A stretch of 42,188 nt of DNA, taken from the IMG/VR virus record IMGVR_UViG_3300021440_000053, positions 1 to 42,188 of that record, one strand, 5' to 3'. Of this stretch, positions 5,549 through 15,000 are shown in pieces (the first letter of the stretch is position 1; each line of letters starts with the position of its first letter). This DNA is from a virus. A program made the position numbers and the translations under genes. Under the pieces are notes generated by a model, which was not told where the DNA came from, did not search any database, and saw only the letters and a program-made list of their open reading frames with translations.

Positions 5549-5566
5549 TTAAGGTAAGAACCTTAA
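5549..5566. terminator. Hairpin at the end of the endonuclease gene
   Basis: TTAAGGT (5549-5555) and ACCTTAA (5560-5566) form a perfect 7-bp stem with an AAGA loop, overlapping the stop codon of the - strand endonuclease. A second perfect stem, ACTAGA/TCTAGT (5532-5547), lies immediately next to it. On the + strand the hairpin is followed by a moderately T-rich stretch. It is a possible terminator for + strand early transcripts or a 3'-end stabiliser. Confidence 0.4.
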
Positions 5567-6469
5567 ATCTGTATTATTCTTTAAACTTCCATTAAGTTTA
5601 CATTTTAAGGTTGAATAATTTAAGTTATTTTTTAAAGCTGCTTCTTTTATACATGAATAAACAGTATTAGTTATAATATTGATAACTTTTTTAGATTGAT
5701 AGTTATTTTCACCAGAATGTGCAAATTTTCCTTGAGAATTTATCCTGTCTAATGTACAGATAGCCTGTTGTTTCCATAAACAAAGTTCTTCTTCGGTGAT
5801 TATATTACCGTATTTAACTAAAAAGTCTTTACAGATACCGCCTTTTTTAGCGGCTCCAGAAACTCGAGTTGTGCTTGTATTTATATAGCCAGCTGCATCT
5901 GTTATATTATTAAAACATTTCAGGTCTGAAGTGTTTATATTAAGTATCATGATTGGTTTCCATCTTGACTTTACTTGTATACCTAGTCTAGATTCAGAGA
6001 TTTTTTTACAAGTTTCTGCTGACCTTGGCCCTGTCTTTTTTCCTTTATTAGGTCCAGATCTGCCCTTAAGAGCTATAGAAAGTTTAACTCTTGTTTCTAA
6101 ACTTACAACCCTGCCAGTCATTTTAATTTTCATAATCTGCTTAGTACGTTCTGTGTAAGTAGTGAAATGTCCGCCTGCAGTTTTATTATATCCATATAAC
6201 TCATTATTTGATTTTAAATTAGATATCCAGTATATTTCACGTTCATTTAATACTTTTCTATCATTACTGTCAATATGTTCTATAATTTCAAAAGTAAAAC
6301 AATTTTCTCCGTATTTATTCCATGCACGTTGCAAGTGTAAATTTTTATGACAATTATTTTGCAGTTCGCTTTTATGCCTAATCAGCCTTTTTTTAGGCTG
6401 TTTCCTTGTTGTTTGACCGACATAAACTTTTTTATTCACTAAGTTAGTTATTAGGTATATATACATCAT
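5549..6469 (-). CDS. GIY-YIG homing endonuclease with NUMOD domains
   Basis: The 306-residue protein starts with the GIY-YIG core: YIYLI at residues 3-7, VYVGQT at 15-20, basic residues at 28-31 and the catalytic-type glutamate in NEREIYWI (76-83). A NUMOD3-like DNA-binding linker follows (residues ~122-165, with SLETRVKLSIALKGR and PNKGKK). Two NUMOD1/IENR1-like modules come next (~171-220 and ~255-306), each a strand pair followed by a DAAGYIN- or KEAALKNN-type helix-turn-helix. This is the layout of free-standing phage homing endonucleases, which cut related genomes and copy themselves in. It overlaps the peptidase gene by 26 bases and is the last gene of the late operon. A hairpin overlaps its stop. 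Confidence 0.92.
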   Translation of the reverse strand: MMYIYLITNLVNKKVYVGQTTRKQPKKRLIRHKSELQNNCHKNLHLQRAWNKYGENCFTFEIIEHIDSNDRKVLNEREIYWISNLKSNNELYGYNKTAGGHFTTYTERTKQIMKIKMTGRVVSLETRVKLSIALKGRSGPNKGKKTGPRSAETCKKISESRLGIQVKSRWKPIMILNINTSDLKCFNNITDAAGYINTSTTRVSGAAKKGGICKDFLVKYGNIITEEELCLWKQQAICTLDRINSQGKFAHSGENNYQSKKVINIITNTVYSCIKEAALKNNLNYSTLKCKLNGSLKNNTDLRFLP

Positions 6470-6899
6470 ATTTTAAATCATACTTTCCATCCCATAATTC
6501 AGGGTGGGGAGGAGGCTCTGCTATTGGTATAAATATTCTTTTTTTAGAAGCTGGTGGATTTATAGAAAAATGAACCCAGCCTTTAGTGTACCTAAAATCT
6601 TCAAACCAAAATCCAATACTTTTCATTAGTTCTAAATTACTAAGTATCCAGTTACGAAGATCCCCGTTTGGATCAGAGATGTCCACACACGCACCAGCTA
6701 GATGTCCACTTTTTGGTGCCTTTGGATTAATTCTCATTTGATCTGCCACTGAGCGATAACCAGAGGTAACAGTCATAGGTTTATTCCATGCTGCTCTAAC
6801 TTTGTTGATCTTCTCTAATAATATTTTAAGATTAGCTTGATGTTCAGCAGGTAAGGTAGAGATATCTAAGTTACCGATTATTTCCTTCATCGCTATCAT
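6444..6899 (-). CDS. M15-family peptidase, probable endolysin
   Basis: The 151-residue protein is a VanY/Hedgehog-type zinc peptidase. It has SGYRS at residues 46-50, the metal site SGHLAGACVDISD with H66 and D73, the catalytic-type E100 (WFED) and the third ligand H110 in WVHF. These enzymes cut L-Ala-D-Glu or D-Ala-containing bonds in peptidoglycan and commonly serve as endolysins. A virion-associated wall-opening role is the alternative. There is no signal peptide, so a holin would be needed, and none is evident nearby. The start at 6899 has AGGGGA six bases upstream. The gene overlaps its upstream neighbour by 29 bases and the downstream endonuclease by 26. The protein is essentially one catalytic domain, with no separate wall-binding domain visible. 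Confidence 0.9.
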   Translation of the reverse strand: MIAMKEIIGNLDISTLPAEHQANLKILLEKINKVRAAWNKPMTVTSGYRSVADQMRINPKAPKSGHLAGACVDISDPNGDLRNWILSNLELMKSIGFWFEDFRYTKGWVHFSINPPASKKRIFIPIAEPPPHPELWDGKYDLKYDVYIPNN

Positions 6900-7119
6900 C
6901 TGGATCCCCTATTTGTAAGTTAATTAAATCGTCATCAATATTAGAATATTTATGCCACTCTTTAGCTTCTTCTTTGATTTTAGCATAAACAGGATTTGGA
7001 TTAAGTAGATTGTACCCATCTTTATCTTCGCAGTAAGCACAATTAGGACAGCGTTTCCACCCTGCCAGCGTTTGATGATCTAATAAATATGCCATGCAAT
7101 AAGGACAGGGTTTAGACAT
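6871..7119 (-). CDS. Small zinc-ribbon protein (82 aa)
   Basis: Two CPxC knuckles, CPYC at residues 5-8 and CPNC at 24-27, with a further cysteine at 30, form a treble-clef or zinc-ribbon site near the N-terminus. The rest is polar and ends in an acidic tail (DDDLINLQIGDPDDSDEG). The function is unknown. It lies between the glycine-rich fibre gene and the endolysin, so a role in late gene expression, assembly or lysis timing is possible but not shown. Confidence 0.8.
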   Translation of the reverse strand: MSKPCPYCMAYLLDHQTLAGWKRCPNCAYCEDKDGYNLLNPNPVYAKIKEEAKEWHKYSNIDDDLINLQIGDPDDSDEGNNR

Positions 7120-7129
7120 TATAGGCTAC

Positions 7130-7783
7130 TTAATTATAGTATTCTTCAACTACAATAAGACCATTGCCACCAGCTCCGCCAGTTCGACCGCCTGTACCAG
7201 CTCCACCACCAGCTCCGCCAGCACCGACAGAATAAGAATAAGTTGCATTGGGGTTGCTATAGATAACTTCTAAGTATGCTCCAGCTCCACCGCCACCGCC
7301 ACCTTGTTGAGCACTAGTATTGTCGGTTCCAGCTCCACCGCCACCGCCACCAGGAGCTATTGCAGCAGATCCACCGCCACCAGGACCTCCATTGGCTCCA
7401 GCTCCGCCATAAAAACCATTACCACCGTCGCCACCATGTTGTTGTGTTCCATTAGCAGTTGTTGGATTAACAGCTGAAGGTCGGCCTCGCTCACCTGGAA
7501 TAGAAACTAAAACGGTTCCACCAGAACCTGAATTTAATCCACCAGTTCCACCAAATAAACGTACAGTTCCAGTGCCATTTCCAGCAATACGTGCATCAAA
7601 AGTTGTTGCGCTTCCTGATCCACCTGTAGTGCCATCAGCAGTTCCTGATCCACCACCACCGCCACCAGGACCGATCATTCTAACCTTAATTGAAGTACAT
7701 CCAGCTGGCCTAGTATAAGTACCTGAGCCAGATGTAAATGTCTGAACTGTCATACTAGGTATATATAATTTAGTTTTAGCCAT
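7130..7783 (-). CDS. Glycine-rich tail-fibre/tip protein (217 aa)
   Basis: After a ~25-residue lead (TVQTFTSGSGTYTRPAGCTS, typical of 'glycine-rich domain' phage proteins) comes KVRMIGPGGGGGG and then ~150 residues with repeated GGGGGG and GAGG runs. The protein closes with a beta-strand ending GNGLIVVEEYY. In other phages such proteins form polyglycine-II-like bundles at fibre tips and bind host receptors. The start is well supported by AAGGA upstream. It lies downstream of all the large fibre genes, which fits a tip adhesin. Confidence 0.85.
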   Translation of the reverse strand: MAKTKLYIPSMTVQTFTSGSGTYTRPAGCTSIKVRMIGPGGGGGGSGTADGTTGGSGSATTFDARIAGNGTGTVRLFGGTGGLNSGSGGTVLVSIPGERGRPSAVNPTTANGTQQHGGDGGNGFYGGAGANGGPGGGGSAAIAPGGGGGGAGTDNTSAQQGGGGGGAGAYLEVIYSNPNATYSYSVGAGGAGGGAGTGGRTGGAGGNGLIVVEEYYN

Positions 7784-7800
7784 TGTATTTCCTTAATTGA

Positions 7801-8169
7801 TTAAACGTGCTTTTCTTCAAGAGCTAAGATATCTTCTTTAGACAGTTGCATTCCCATGAATAATTTACGCTCTGCAGCAGTCCATTTAGTCATAGCTGAA
7901 GTAGTCATAGCTTCTTTAGCTGCATTAATGATAGCTTTAACTTGATCATTTGATCTATAATTAACAACTTCAGGTGCATCTTCATTCATTTCATTCCATT
8001 TATTAGCAATAGCATCTTTTACAGATTGCTCTGGCTCTTCAGAGAAATGTAATTCAAGTTTACTATTTGCTGAAATACCTATACATTTATCTGTTTGAGT
8101 TTTAATCCAATCATTTAAAAGCTCTAAGTCTACGCTAAATTCTTTCCATTGTAATTCTATATTGTACAT
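7801..8169 (-). CDS. Hypothetical late protein (122 aa)
   Basis: A strong AGGAGAT ribosome site precedes the ATG. The first half is mixed strand and helix (IELQWKEFSVDLELLNDWIK). The second half is helical (AIINAAKEAMTTSAMTKW, ERKLFMGMQLSKEDILALEEK). It is not fibre-like in composition. Lying between a large fibre gene and the glycine-rich tip gene, it could be a fibre assembly chaperone, which is inference from position alone. Confidence 0.75.
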   Translation of the reverse strand: MYNIELQWKEFSVDLELLNDWIKTQTDKCIGISANSKLELHFSEEPEQSVKDAIANKWNEMNEDAPEVVNYRSNDQVKAIINAAKEAMTTSAMTKWTAAERKLFMGMQLSKEDILALEEKHV

Positions 8170-8180
8170 TTTATCTCCTA

Positions 8181-10835
8181 TTATATTTCTCTTACTTTTA
8201 AAACTCGTTCAGTACCTATTGCAGTAGCCGTACTTGCTCCATTGCCTGAAGCCCAGTAAACATCTATTTTATGTACTCCAGCGGGAACAGGGGCTATAGC
8301 TGAATTACTTAAAGTAGAAAAAGCATTTGCTGCGTTATCAACTTTAGTTTGAGCCCCTACTGGCAATCCATTAACATAAATTCTACATATTACGTCATTA
8401 TTAAGAACACTCATAGTAACCGTTGAGTGAAATGCTATATCTAAATCTCCAGTATTAGTAGCTAAAGTGATAGTCATATCAGGCATAGGAATTAATGCTG
8501 TAGAAGTTGTTGTAGGCGCTGAAGTTACACCTACAGCTTGAGCACTATTCTTTTTAGTTGATAATGCGGCTTTTACAGGGGTAAATTTTCTACTATCAGC
8601 TATAGCATTACTACCAATACTTAAAGTATTTTGTAAATCATAATAAGTATTTAACTTATATGAATGAAGTGGAGTAATTACAGCTAATCCCATAAATCTT
8701 AATGCAGATCCAGAAGCTTTAGTTAAAGTTATTTTGTGAGTAGCTAAGCTTAATCCAGTAATTTGTAATTTACCGCCCTGACCGACAGTATTAACAGACC
8801 ATAAACTACTTGCAGGAGTCCATGTTGGAGTATTTGAACCTACAACAGTTGCAGCGCCAGTATAGAAAGCTCCATCAATTTTTACTGTATAAGTAGCAGC
8901 AGCTCCAGAATCTCTAGCAAATAACTCAAATCCTGTACCAAAGAATGTGTACTCTAAAAGATCACCATTAGTAGTAGTAGAGATATCAGTATAAAAAGGT
9001 TCTACAGCCCCAACAGTAGTAGCATCAAAAGTACCTACATAAACCATTTCTCTAGAAGCAGCTTTAGCTAAAACCCCTTTAGAGTAAGATAAATGATCAT
9101 TTGTAGTTGTAGCTGTATAAGTAGCCATAACATTATAATCAGATAATTCAATAGCAGCAGCTGGTACTGTAGGTTTTTTAGGTTGATAAACTATATATTT
9201 AATAATACCAAAATTATTAGTATCATTTCTTGTAAGTCTTACAGTATGAGTTCCATAAGGAAGACCAGATACTATTTTCTGAAGAGTTCCATCAGTTTTC
9301 CAAGTAATAGCACCTTGAGAAACTGAATCTACAAAAACTGTTATATTGGCTCCAGTACCACCTGCATTAGCAGTAAGAATATCTAAACCTGTACCTACAA
9401 AAGTTAAAGTCATATGATTTGTAGTACCACTTATACTAAAAGCATCAACTCCACCTATAGCAGAAATTACTCCACTACTAGTAGTTAATGTAGTAGTACC
9501 GTCATCTAAAGTAAAACCAGCTGCTCTAGCAACAGAAACCATTTGAGAAAAGTCATCTTGATTGGCATAAGTAGCATTCCATCTACTAGCACCGAATTCT
9601 CTAGGATAATAAGTTCTAACTACTTCTTCATTAGTATGAGATGCACTTGATAAGTAGGCTGGAGAAGCATCAACAGCTTTAAAAGCCTGCCCTATACTTC
9701 CATCAGCATTTAAATAAGAAACAACTCTTCCACCATTAGTACCAGTTACTGCTGCATTATAAGCTAAAACATTTTGAATAGAGGCAGAATATTTCTGACC
9801 TTTTTTATAAGCATCCCCTTGATTAATTTTTAAAGAAGAGGATTCATTAAGAACTTCAAAGCCATGAAAATTAAAAGCTCCAACAGTAGATTGTGTTGCA
9901 TAAGTTATCTTAACGGTATGAACTCCTAAAGTAAGACCCGAAACTGCATTTACAAATACATTTGTTGCATAATTTCTATTTTGAAGAATATTACTGTTAG
10001 TAGTTCCTTGAGTGATAGTATTAAGAGTAGCTCCACCATTATCCGTAACTGTAAAAGTATAAGTTTGACCAGCTGCAGCTTGAATTAACGCTATATTTAA
10101 TCCTGTACCATAAAAAGTAATCTCAACGGAATCACTAAGGTTTATTACAGCTGCAGGTCCATTTGCAGATACGTTATTTGAAATGTTACCAATAAGTCTT
10201 ATTTGATTATGAATATCATTAACTGTTCCATAAACAGTCTCACCATTAGGACCAAATTCATTTTGAATTTGATAAACATTTTGTATAGGAATTCTTTCAA
10301 TACCCATTCTAGGCTTAAGGTCTAATCTAAGATCAGGCATAGAACTTCTATTAGTAATAGTTGAATGGAATAATCCAGTGCCAGGAGATCCAGTTGTAGC
10401 AGTAGCTGTCATTTGAGGCAGAGTAACATAGCCTTGGAAAGAATCGTCTAAAGCGTTATATAAATTAGTGAAACGAGTGTCTACTCCAAACTCGTTCTCT
10501 TTCTTTAAGCCTAATTTCCAAGCTTGGATATTTAATCCAGCAGGGATAGCAGCAGTTAAAGTTACTTGAGAAGAAAAACCTAAAGAGTCGATAGAAGTAA
10601 ATGTAAAGTCATAAGCAGAGCCTACAGATAAAACTTTACCGTCAACCATTAACATTAAAGAATCGGCTGCGTTTACAGTGTCTATAGCAAAACTTAAATT
10701 AATAACAGTTTGACTAGCTGTAGATTCTACAGGAGCCATCTTTTGAAGGACTGGTTGACGAGGTTGCACCGGGTAATCAGCATTTGTGTACTGTTTAATA
10801 TTTGTTTTGGGATTTAGAACAGTTGTTTTTGACAT
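8181..10835 (-). CDS. Large tail-fibre/receptor-binding protein with three FxGTG modules (884 aa)
   Basis: This beta-rich protein, high in Thr, Ser, Ala and Gly, carries three similar modules. They are marked by FYGTGLNI (near residue 240), FVGTGLDIL (near 480) and FFGTGFELF (near 632). Each is followed after 50-70 residues by a 'xGxHTVKIT' type strand (GVHTVKI, GTHTVRL, ATHKITL). This is the pattern of galactose-binding-like beta-sandwich carbohydrate-binding modules. It aligns along most of its length with the C-terminal two thirds of the 1330-residue protein two genes upstream, sharing YYPREFGAS, PNGE(T/P)V and (V/P)AGVHK(I/V)DV. The likely role is host-surface recognition. The GAGGA site precedes the start. 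Confidence 0.85.
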   Translation of the reverse strand: MSKTTVLNPKTNIKQYTNADYPVQPRQPVLQKMAPVESTASQTVINLSFAIDTVNAADSLMLMVDGKVLSVGSAYDFTFTSIDSLGFSSQVTLTAAIPAGLNIQAWKLGLKKENEFGVDTRFTNLYNALDDSFQGYVTLPQMTATATTGSPGTGLFHSTITNRSSMPDLRLDLKPRMGIERIPIQNVYQIQNEFGPNGETVYGTVNDIHNQIRLIGNISNNVSANGPAAVINLSDSVEITFYGTGLNIALIQAAAGQTYTFTVTDNGGATLNTITQGTTNSNILQNRNYATNVFVNAVSGLTLGVHTVKITYATQSTVGAFNFHGFEVLNESSSLKINQGDAYKKGQKYSASIQNVLAYNAAVTGTNGGRVVSYLNADGSIGQAFKAVDASPAYLSSASHTNEEVVRTYYPREFGASRWNATYANQDDFSQMVSVARAAGFTLDDGTTTLTTSSGVISAIGGVDAFSISGTTNHMTLTFVGTGLDILTANAGGTGANITVFVDSVSQGAITWKTDGTLQKIVSGLPYGTHTVRLTRNDTNNFGIIKYIVYQPKKPTVPAAAIELSDYNVMATYTATTTNDHLSYSKGVLAKAASREMVYVGTFDATTVGAVEPFYTDISTTTNGDLLEYTFFGTGFELFARDSGAAATYTVKIDGAFYTGAATVVGSNTPTWTPASSLWSVNTVGQGGKLQITGLSLATHKITLTKASGSALRFMGLAVITPLHSYKLNTYYDLQNTLSIGSNAIADSRKFTPVKAALSTKKNSAQAVGVTSAPTTTSTALIPMPDMTITLATNTGDLDIAFHSTVTMSVLNNDVICRIYVNGLPVGAQTKVDNAANAFSTLSNSAIAPVPAGVHKIDVYWASGNGASTATAIGTERVLKVREI

Positions 10836-10880
10836 TTTTATCCTCGTTTAAAATCTATATATATCATACGTTTAACTAAC

Positions 10881-12008
10881 TTACAACCTAGAATCTGCCA
10901 CAAAATGAAGTGTAGTGGCGTTTGTAGCTGTAACTGCATTTGTAGCGGTAGTAACTTGAATAGTAGTAAATCCAGTAGTTTCAATAGACCCTGCAGCTAT
11001 AGTTCCGCCAACATCATTTCCTACTGAAGAATTTCGTATATTATTAGCAGCTCCAGTTCCAGTGCTGTAAACAGTAACCGCTGGCTGAGTACGTTTAACA
11101 ACTTTAAAACTATTAGCATAATAAAAAGTATTGCTACTACCTGCCCCAACAGCATTACCAATGTTACCGATAGATCCATTACCTGTAACACTACCTGGAG
11201 CAGTTTCTACTGCATAAGTTTTCTCATAATATCTTTGGCAAGCTAAAAGTTCTTGCCCAACGTCCTTACCATGTCTTTGAAAGCCTTTTGGGCCTACACC
11301 TAAAGAACCTTCAACTAATGAAAGTAAAGATACTTGTAGAGTAGCGGCATTTGTATTAAGAATATTTAAAGCTCCTGATGGAGCATAGAACTCACCAGCT
11401 TGCCAAGCGTTTAATGTAGCTGTTTGGAAAGACGTTCCTACGGAAGGTGCTACAGATATTACAAAACCAACAGAAGTATCAAACGCATATCCAGAGACGC
11501 CTTCTGCTTCAAGAGTAAGGGTAATTGTTTTAAATTCCCAAGTATTAGCTGCATTGATAGCAACAGTAGTTACGTAGCTACGAGTAAAAGCAGCATTATT
11601 AAAAGCTATTGGTAGATTGCCAATTAAAGAAGATTTAACCCAAATTCCAAAAGTTACAGTTCTGTTTGCGAGTTTTGCATAGTCAGAACCTTCCATTCTG
11701 TAAGTTATAGGGGAAGACCTGTCTGTTGTAGCGTAAGTTGTTGCCGCTGTACTTGTAACTAATAAACTATAAGGCGCTTTAAATCCAGATTGAGCTGCTG
11801 TTGGAACATCAGTAGAGCGTACTAAAGTATAAGCCTTATTCGTTGCTCCAGCATTAGAAAAACCTAACATATCCGAAGAATATCCGTTAGCTGCAGCGGT
11901 GCTGATAGTGGTTGTCGTTCCAACTTTTTCTTGCCAAAAATCTAATGCACCATTTATAATGTTGTTTTTAATTTCAGATGGAATATGCACACTTAAAATT
12001 TTAGACAT
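10881..12008 (-). CDS. Tail-fibre/appendage protein with CBM-like domain (375 aa)
   Basis: The N-terminus NNIINGALDFWQ, a central jelly-roll-like region (residues ~60-200; TVTFGIWVKSS, then WEFKTITLTLEAEG) and an ELLACQRYYEKTY motif after it (near residue 257) are a well-known combination in phage fibre and appendage proteins, where the middle part resembles CBM4/9 carbohydrate-binding domains. The rest is Ser/Thr/Ala-rich. It is encoded between the two large paralogous fibre proteins; its start lies at the end of the preceding gene with AGAGGTAA as ribosome site. Confidence 0.8.
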   Translation of the reverse strand: MSKILSVHIPSEIKNNIINGALDFWQEKVGTTTTISTAAANGYSSDMLGFSNAGATNKAYTLVRSTDVPTAAQSGFKAPYSLLVTSTAATTYATTDRSSPITYRMEGSDYAKLANRTVTFGIWVKSSLIGNLPIAFNNAAFTRSYVTTVAINAANTWEFKTITLTLEAEGVSGYAFDTSVGFVISVAPSVGTSFQTATLNAWQAGEFYAPSGALNILNTNAATLQVSLLSLVEGSLGVGPKGFQRHGKDVGQELLACQRYYEKTYAVETAPGSVTGNGSIGNIGNAVGAGSSNTFYYANSFKVVKRTQPAVTVYSTGTGAANNIRNSSVGNDVGGTIAAGSIETTGFTTIQVTTATNAVTATNATTLHFVADSRL

Positions 12009-12009
12009 G

Positions 12010-15000
12010 TTATATTACCTCTTCTACAACTAAAGTTCTACGAGTTGACAATAAAGATACAGTTCCACCAGAAACAGCCCACATAACATCTACTTTGTGA
12101 ACCCCTGCTGGTAAAGAAACTCTAAACATATCTGATATAGTTGACTCTTGTGTTGACGTAGCACGTTGATCTGATTTTTGACGACCTACGTTTTCACCAT
12201 TAACAAATAATAAAAAGTTAACCGTTACTCCTGCTGGAATACTTGATGAAATGCCGTAATACATCTCTAAATCACCGCCATTAGTTCTAATTGTAGCTGT
12301 TAAATCAGGCACAGGAACGAAACTTGTAACAGAAGAAGTGGGAGTATTTACGACACCACTTACGGTTACGCTATTTTTCTTAAAGTAAGTTAACTCTTTA
12401 ATAGCTGAAAGCTTTCTAGTATCGGCTATACCTTGAGAACCTACGCTTAAAGTGTTTTGATAATCATTATAAATATTAGATCTAGCAGAGTGAGCTGGAG
12501 TGATAATATCAAAAGCTTGATGGAAAAACTGAGCAGAGCCAGAAGATCTAGCTATTCTAACTGTATGCCAACCTAAAGCTAACCCTGTGATACTGATAGC
12601 TCCTCCTACAGAAGTTGCATTAGTTACAAGAGTTCCTGTAGAAGCTGTCCATGAAGAAACGCAAGCACCAACAAAACTACTATTAGTAGTATAAGCTGAT
12701 AAATTTTGAGGGGCAGCTGCCGAAGGGTTAGCTGCATCAGTAATGGTCATTTGCCATGTATTTGTAGCTGCTCCATTAGTGAATCTCCAGTCAAAACCTG
12801 TACCAAAGAATGTGTATTGAACCCAGTCGGCGGTAGCTGTTGCAGGAGCGGTCACATTAATTCCACCTACATCTGTAGTTGGAGCAGATGGGACCCAAGC
12901 ACCTTTGTATATCATTTCTCTAGTGTTTAATTTTCTTAAAATCCCACGACTCGTATCAGTAATACCAGCTGAAGTTAAAAAAGAATAAGAGGCTAATAAA
13001 TTGTAATCAGCTAATTCAATAGCTCCTGAAGGAATACTAGGTTTTTTAGGTTGATAAACGATAAATTTAGTAATACCTAAAGCTTGATTTACGTTGCCAG
13101 TTCTTAAAAATCTTATAGTATGAGTTCCATAAGGAAGACCTGAAACAATTCTAGTAGTTCTTTGTGTAGTAGAAGCTGTTGTAGATAAGTTACCTACTGC
13201 AGCGCCATCAATTACTACGTTGTAAACATCTAAAGTTCCACTAGCAGCATCTTTTTGAACTATATCTAAGCCAGTTCCGACAAATGTAAAATTTACTTGA
13301 GCTGAAGTTCCACCTAAAGTTAAGGTTTCAGGACTACCCTGAGATCCTGCACTGATAGAAGATAATACAGCGTGTAAATTTGTAGTGCCATCATCCAACA
13401 AGAAAGCTCTATTATCATTGGTAGTTGTTAATGAACTAAAATCATCAGCAGCTTGACCTGCATTAGTAGCATTTCTACTAGCACCGAATTCTCTAGGGTA
13501 GTAAATTCTTAATATCTCTTCATTTTGATGATTAGCAGTTCCACCAGAATAACCAGTACCAGCAAAACTCAAGGCACTTGCACTTGCGTCTCCAGGCTGT
13601 AAAGCCTTACCGAAAGTACCATCAGATTTAAGATAACTAATAACTCTTCCACCTCTAGTAGCATCAAGAGTTCCAGAATCAAATCCAGAATTATAAGCAG
13701 GGGATTGCTGAGAGTTTAATACTAATTTTTTACCATTAACATAAGCTGTACCTGGATTTACTACTAAAATAGAAGACTCATTAAGTACTTCTAAGCCGTA
13801 AACTGACCATGAAATACCTGAAGGAGTATTAGTCATTTGAATTCTTATAGTATGTAATCCTAGTGCAAGATTTTTAGCAGCTGGAACTACCTGATTAACA
13901 CTTAGATTTCTAGCACTAATTACAGAGGCAGTATTTGCATCAGGCCAAATATCTGCAGAAACTTGAGATCCGTCCACAAAACAAGCTAAAGCTGGTTTAG
14001 TTGCTCCAGCTGAAAAGTTTCCTAATAAATTTAATCCAGTACCATAAAAAACTATTTCAACAAAAGAACCAGATAAGTTTCCAGCATCAACGTAAGCACC
14101 GTTATTAGCAGAAGTAAATGTACCCCATGAGGCACCTACAAATCTTACTTGATTTAAAGGATCTGTCACTAACTTAAATACAGGTTCACCGTTAGGACCA
14201 ACTTCTTCGTTAGTCTGCATTAAAGCTTGAGTTGTAATTCTATTAATACCAAAGCGCACACCAAGGTCTGCAGTTAAATCTACAATAGAAGCTCTGCCAC
14301 TTATTGTACTATGAAAAGTACCAGCAACAGGAGTTCCGATAGTAGAAGTAGCAGTTAGTAAACTTGAATTTTTTACAAAAGACTGCGTAGCTTCACCAAT
14401 AGACTCTTGAATTTGATTAATAAAAGTGCCATTAGTCTCACTGTTATCAATAACAGCTAAATTTTGACTAACTTCTATTGATAAACTAAGAGAAGAATAG
14501 TCTTGATCTAATTCAATAGTATTCTGATTGATCTCTAAATAAGAAGCATCAGGAGTTATTGTAGAATCTACAAATCTAGGAACTTTTTGTCCATTCAAGA
14601 ATACTTCTAAAGATCCATTCGTTGTACCTGCATTAACAGCTACAGGATAAGTCCAAGACATTTGAATTCTAGTTTTACCAGAAACAGAGGAGATTGAAGC
14701 AATATTAATCTCTGTACCAGCTCCGTTAGTTAATCCATAAGCTTGATTTTGTAATAAACCATCTTGATAAGTAATATCACGATGGAAGAAAGTTTTGTAT
14801 TTTAAAATATTAACTGAACCAGTACCACTTGTAGCATTAGCAAAGAATCTTAAATATAAGTTAGTGCTAGAAGTAGGTAAGTTAGTAAGAGTTAAGGTGT
14901 CAGATAAGTTTGTAGGTCTTACAGTTTTACTAGTAAAGTTAGTACCATCAGAAGAAGCTGAGTAAGCTATAACAGGGGTAGTATTGGCATCAAAGATAAC

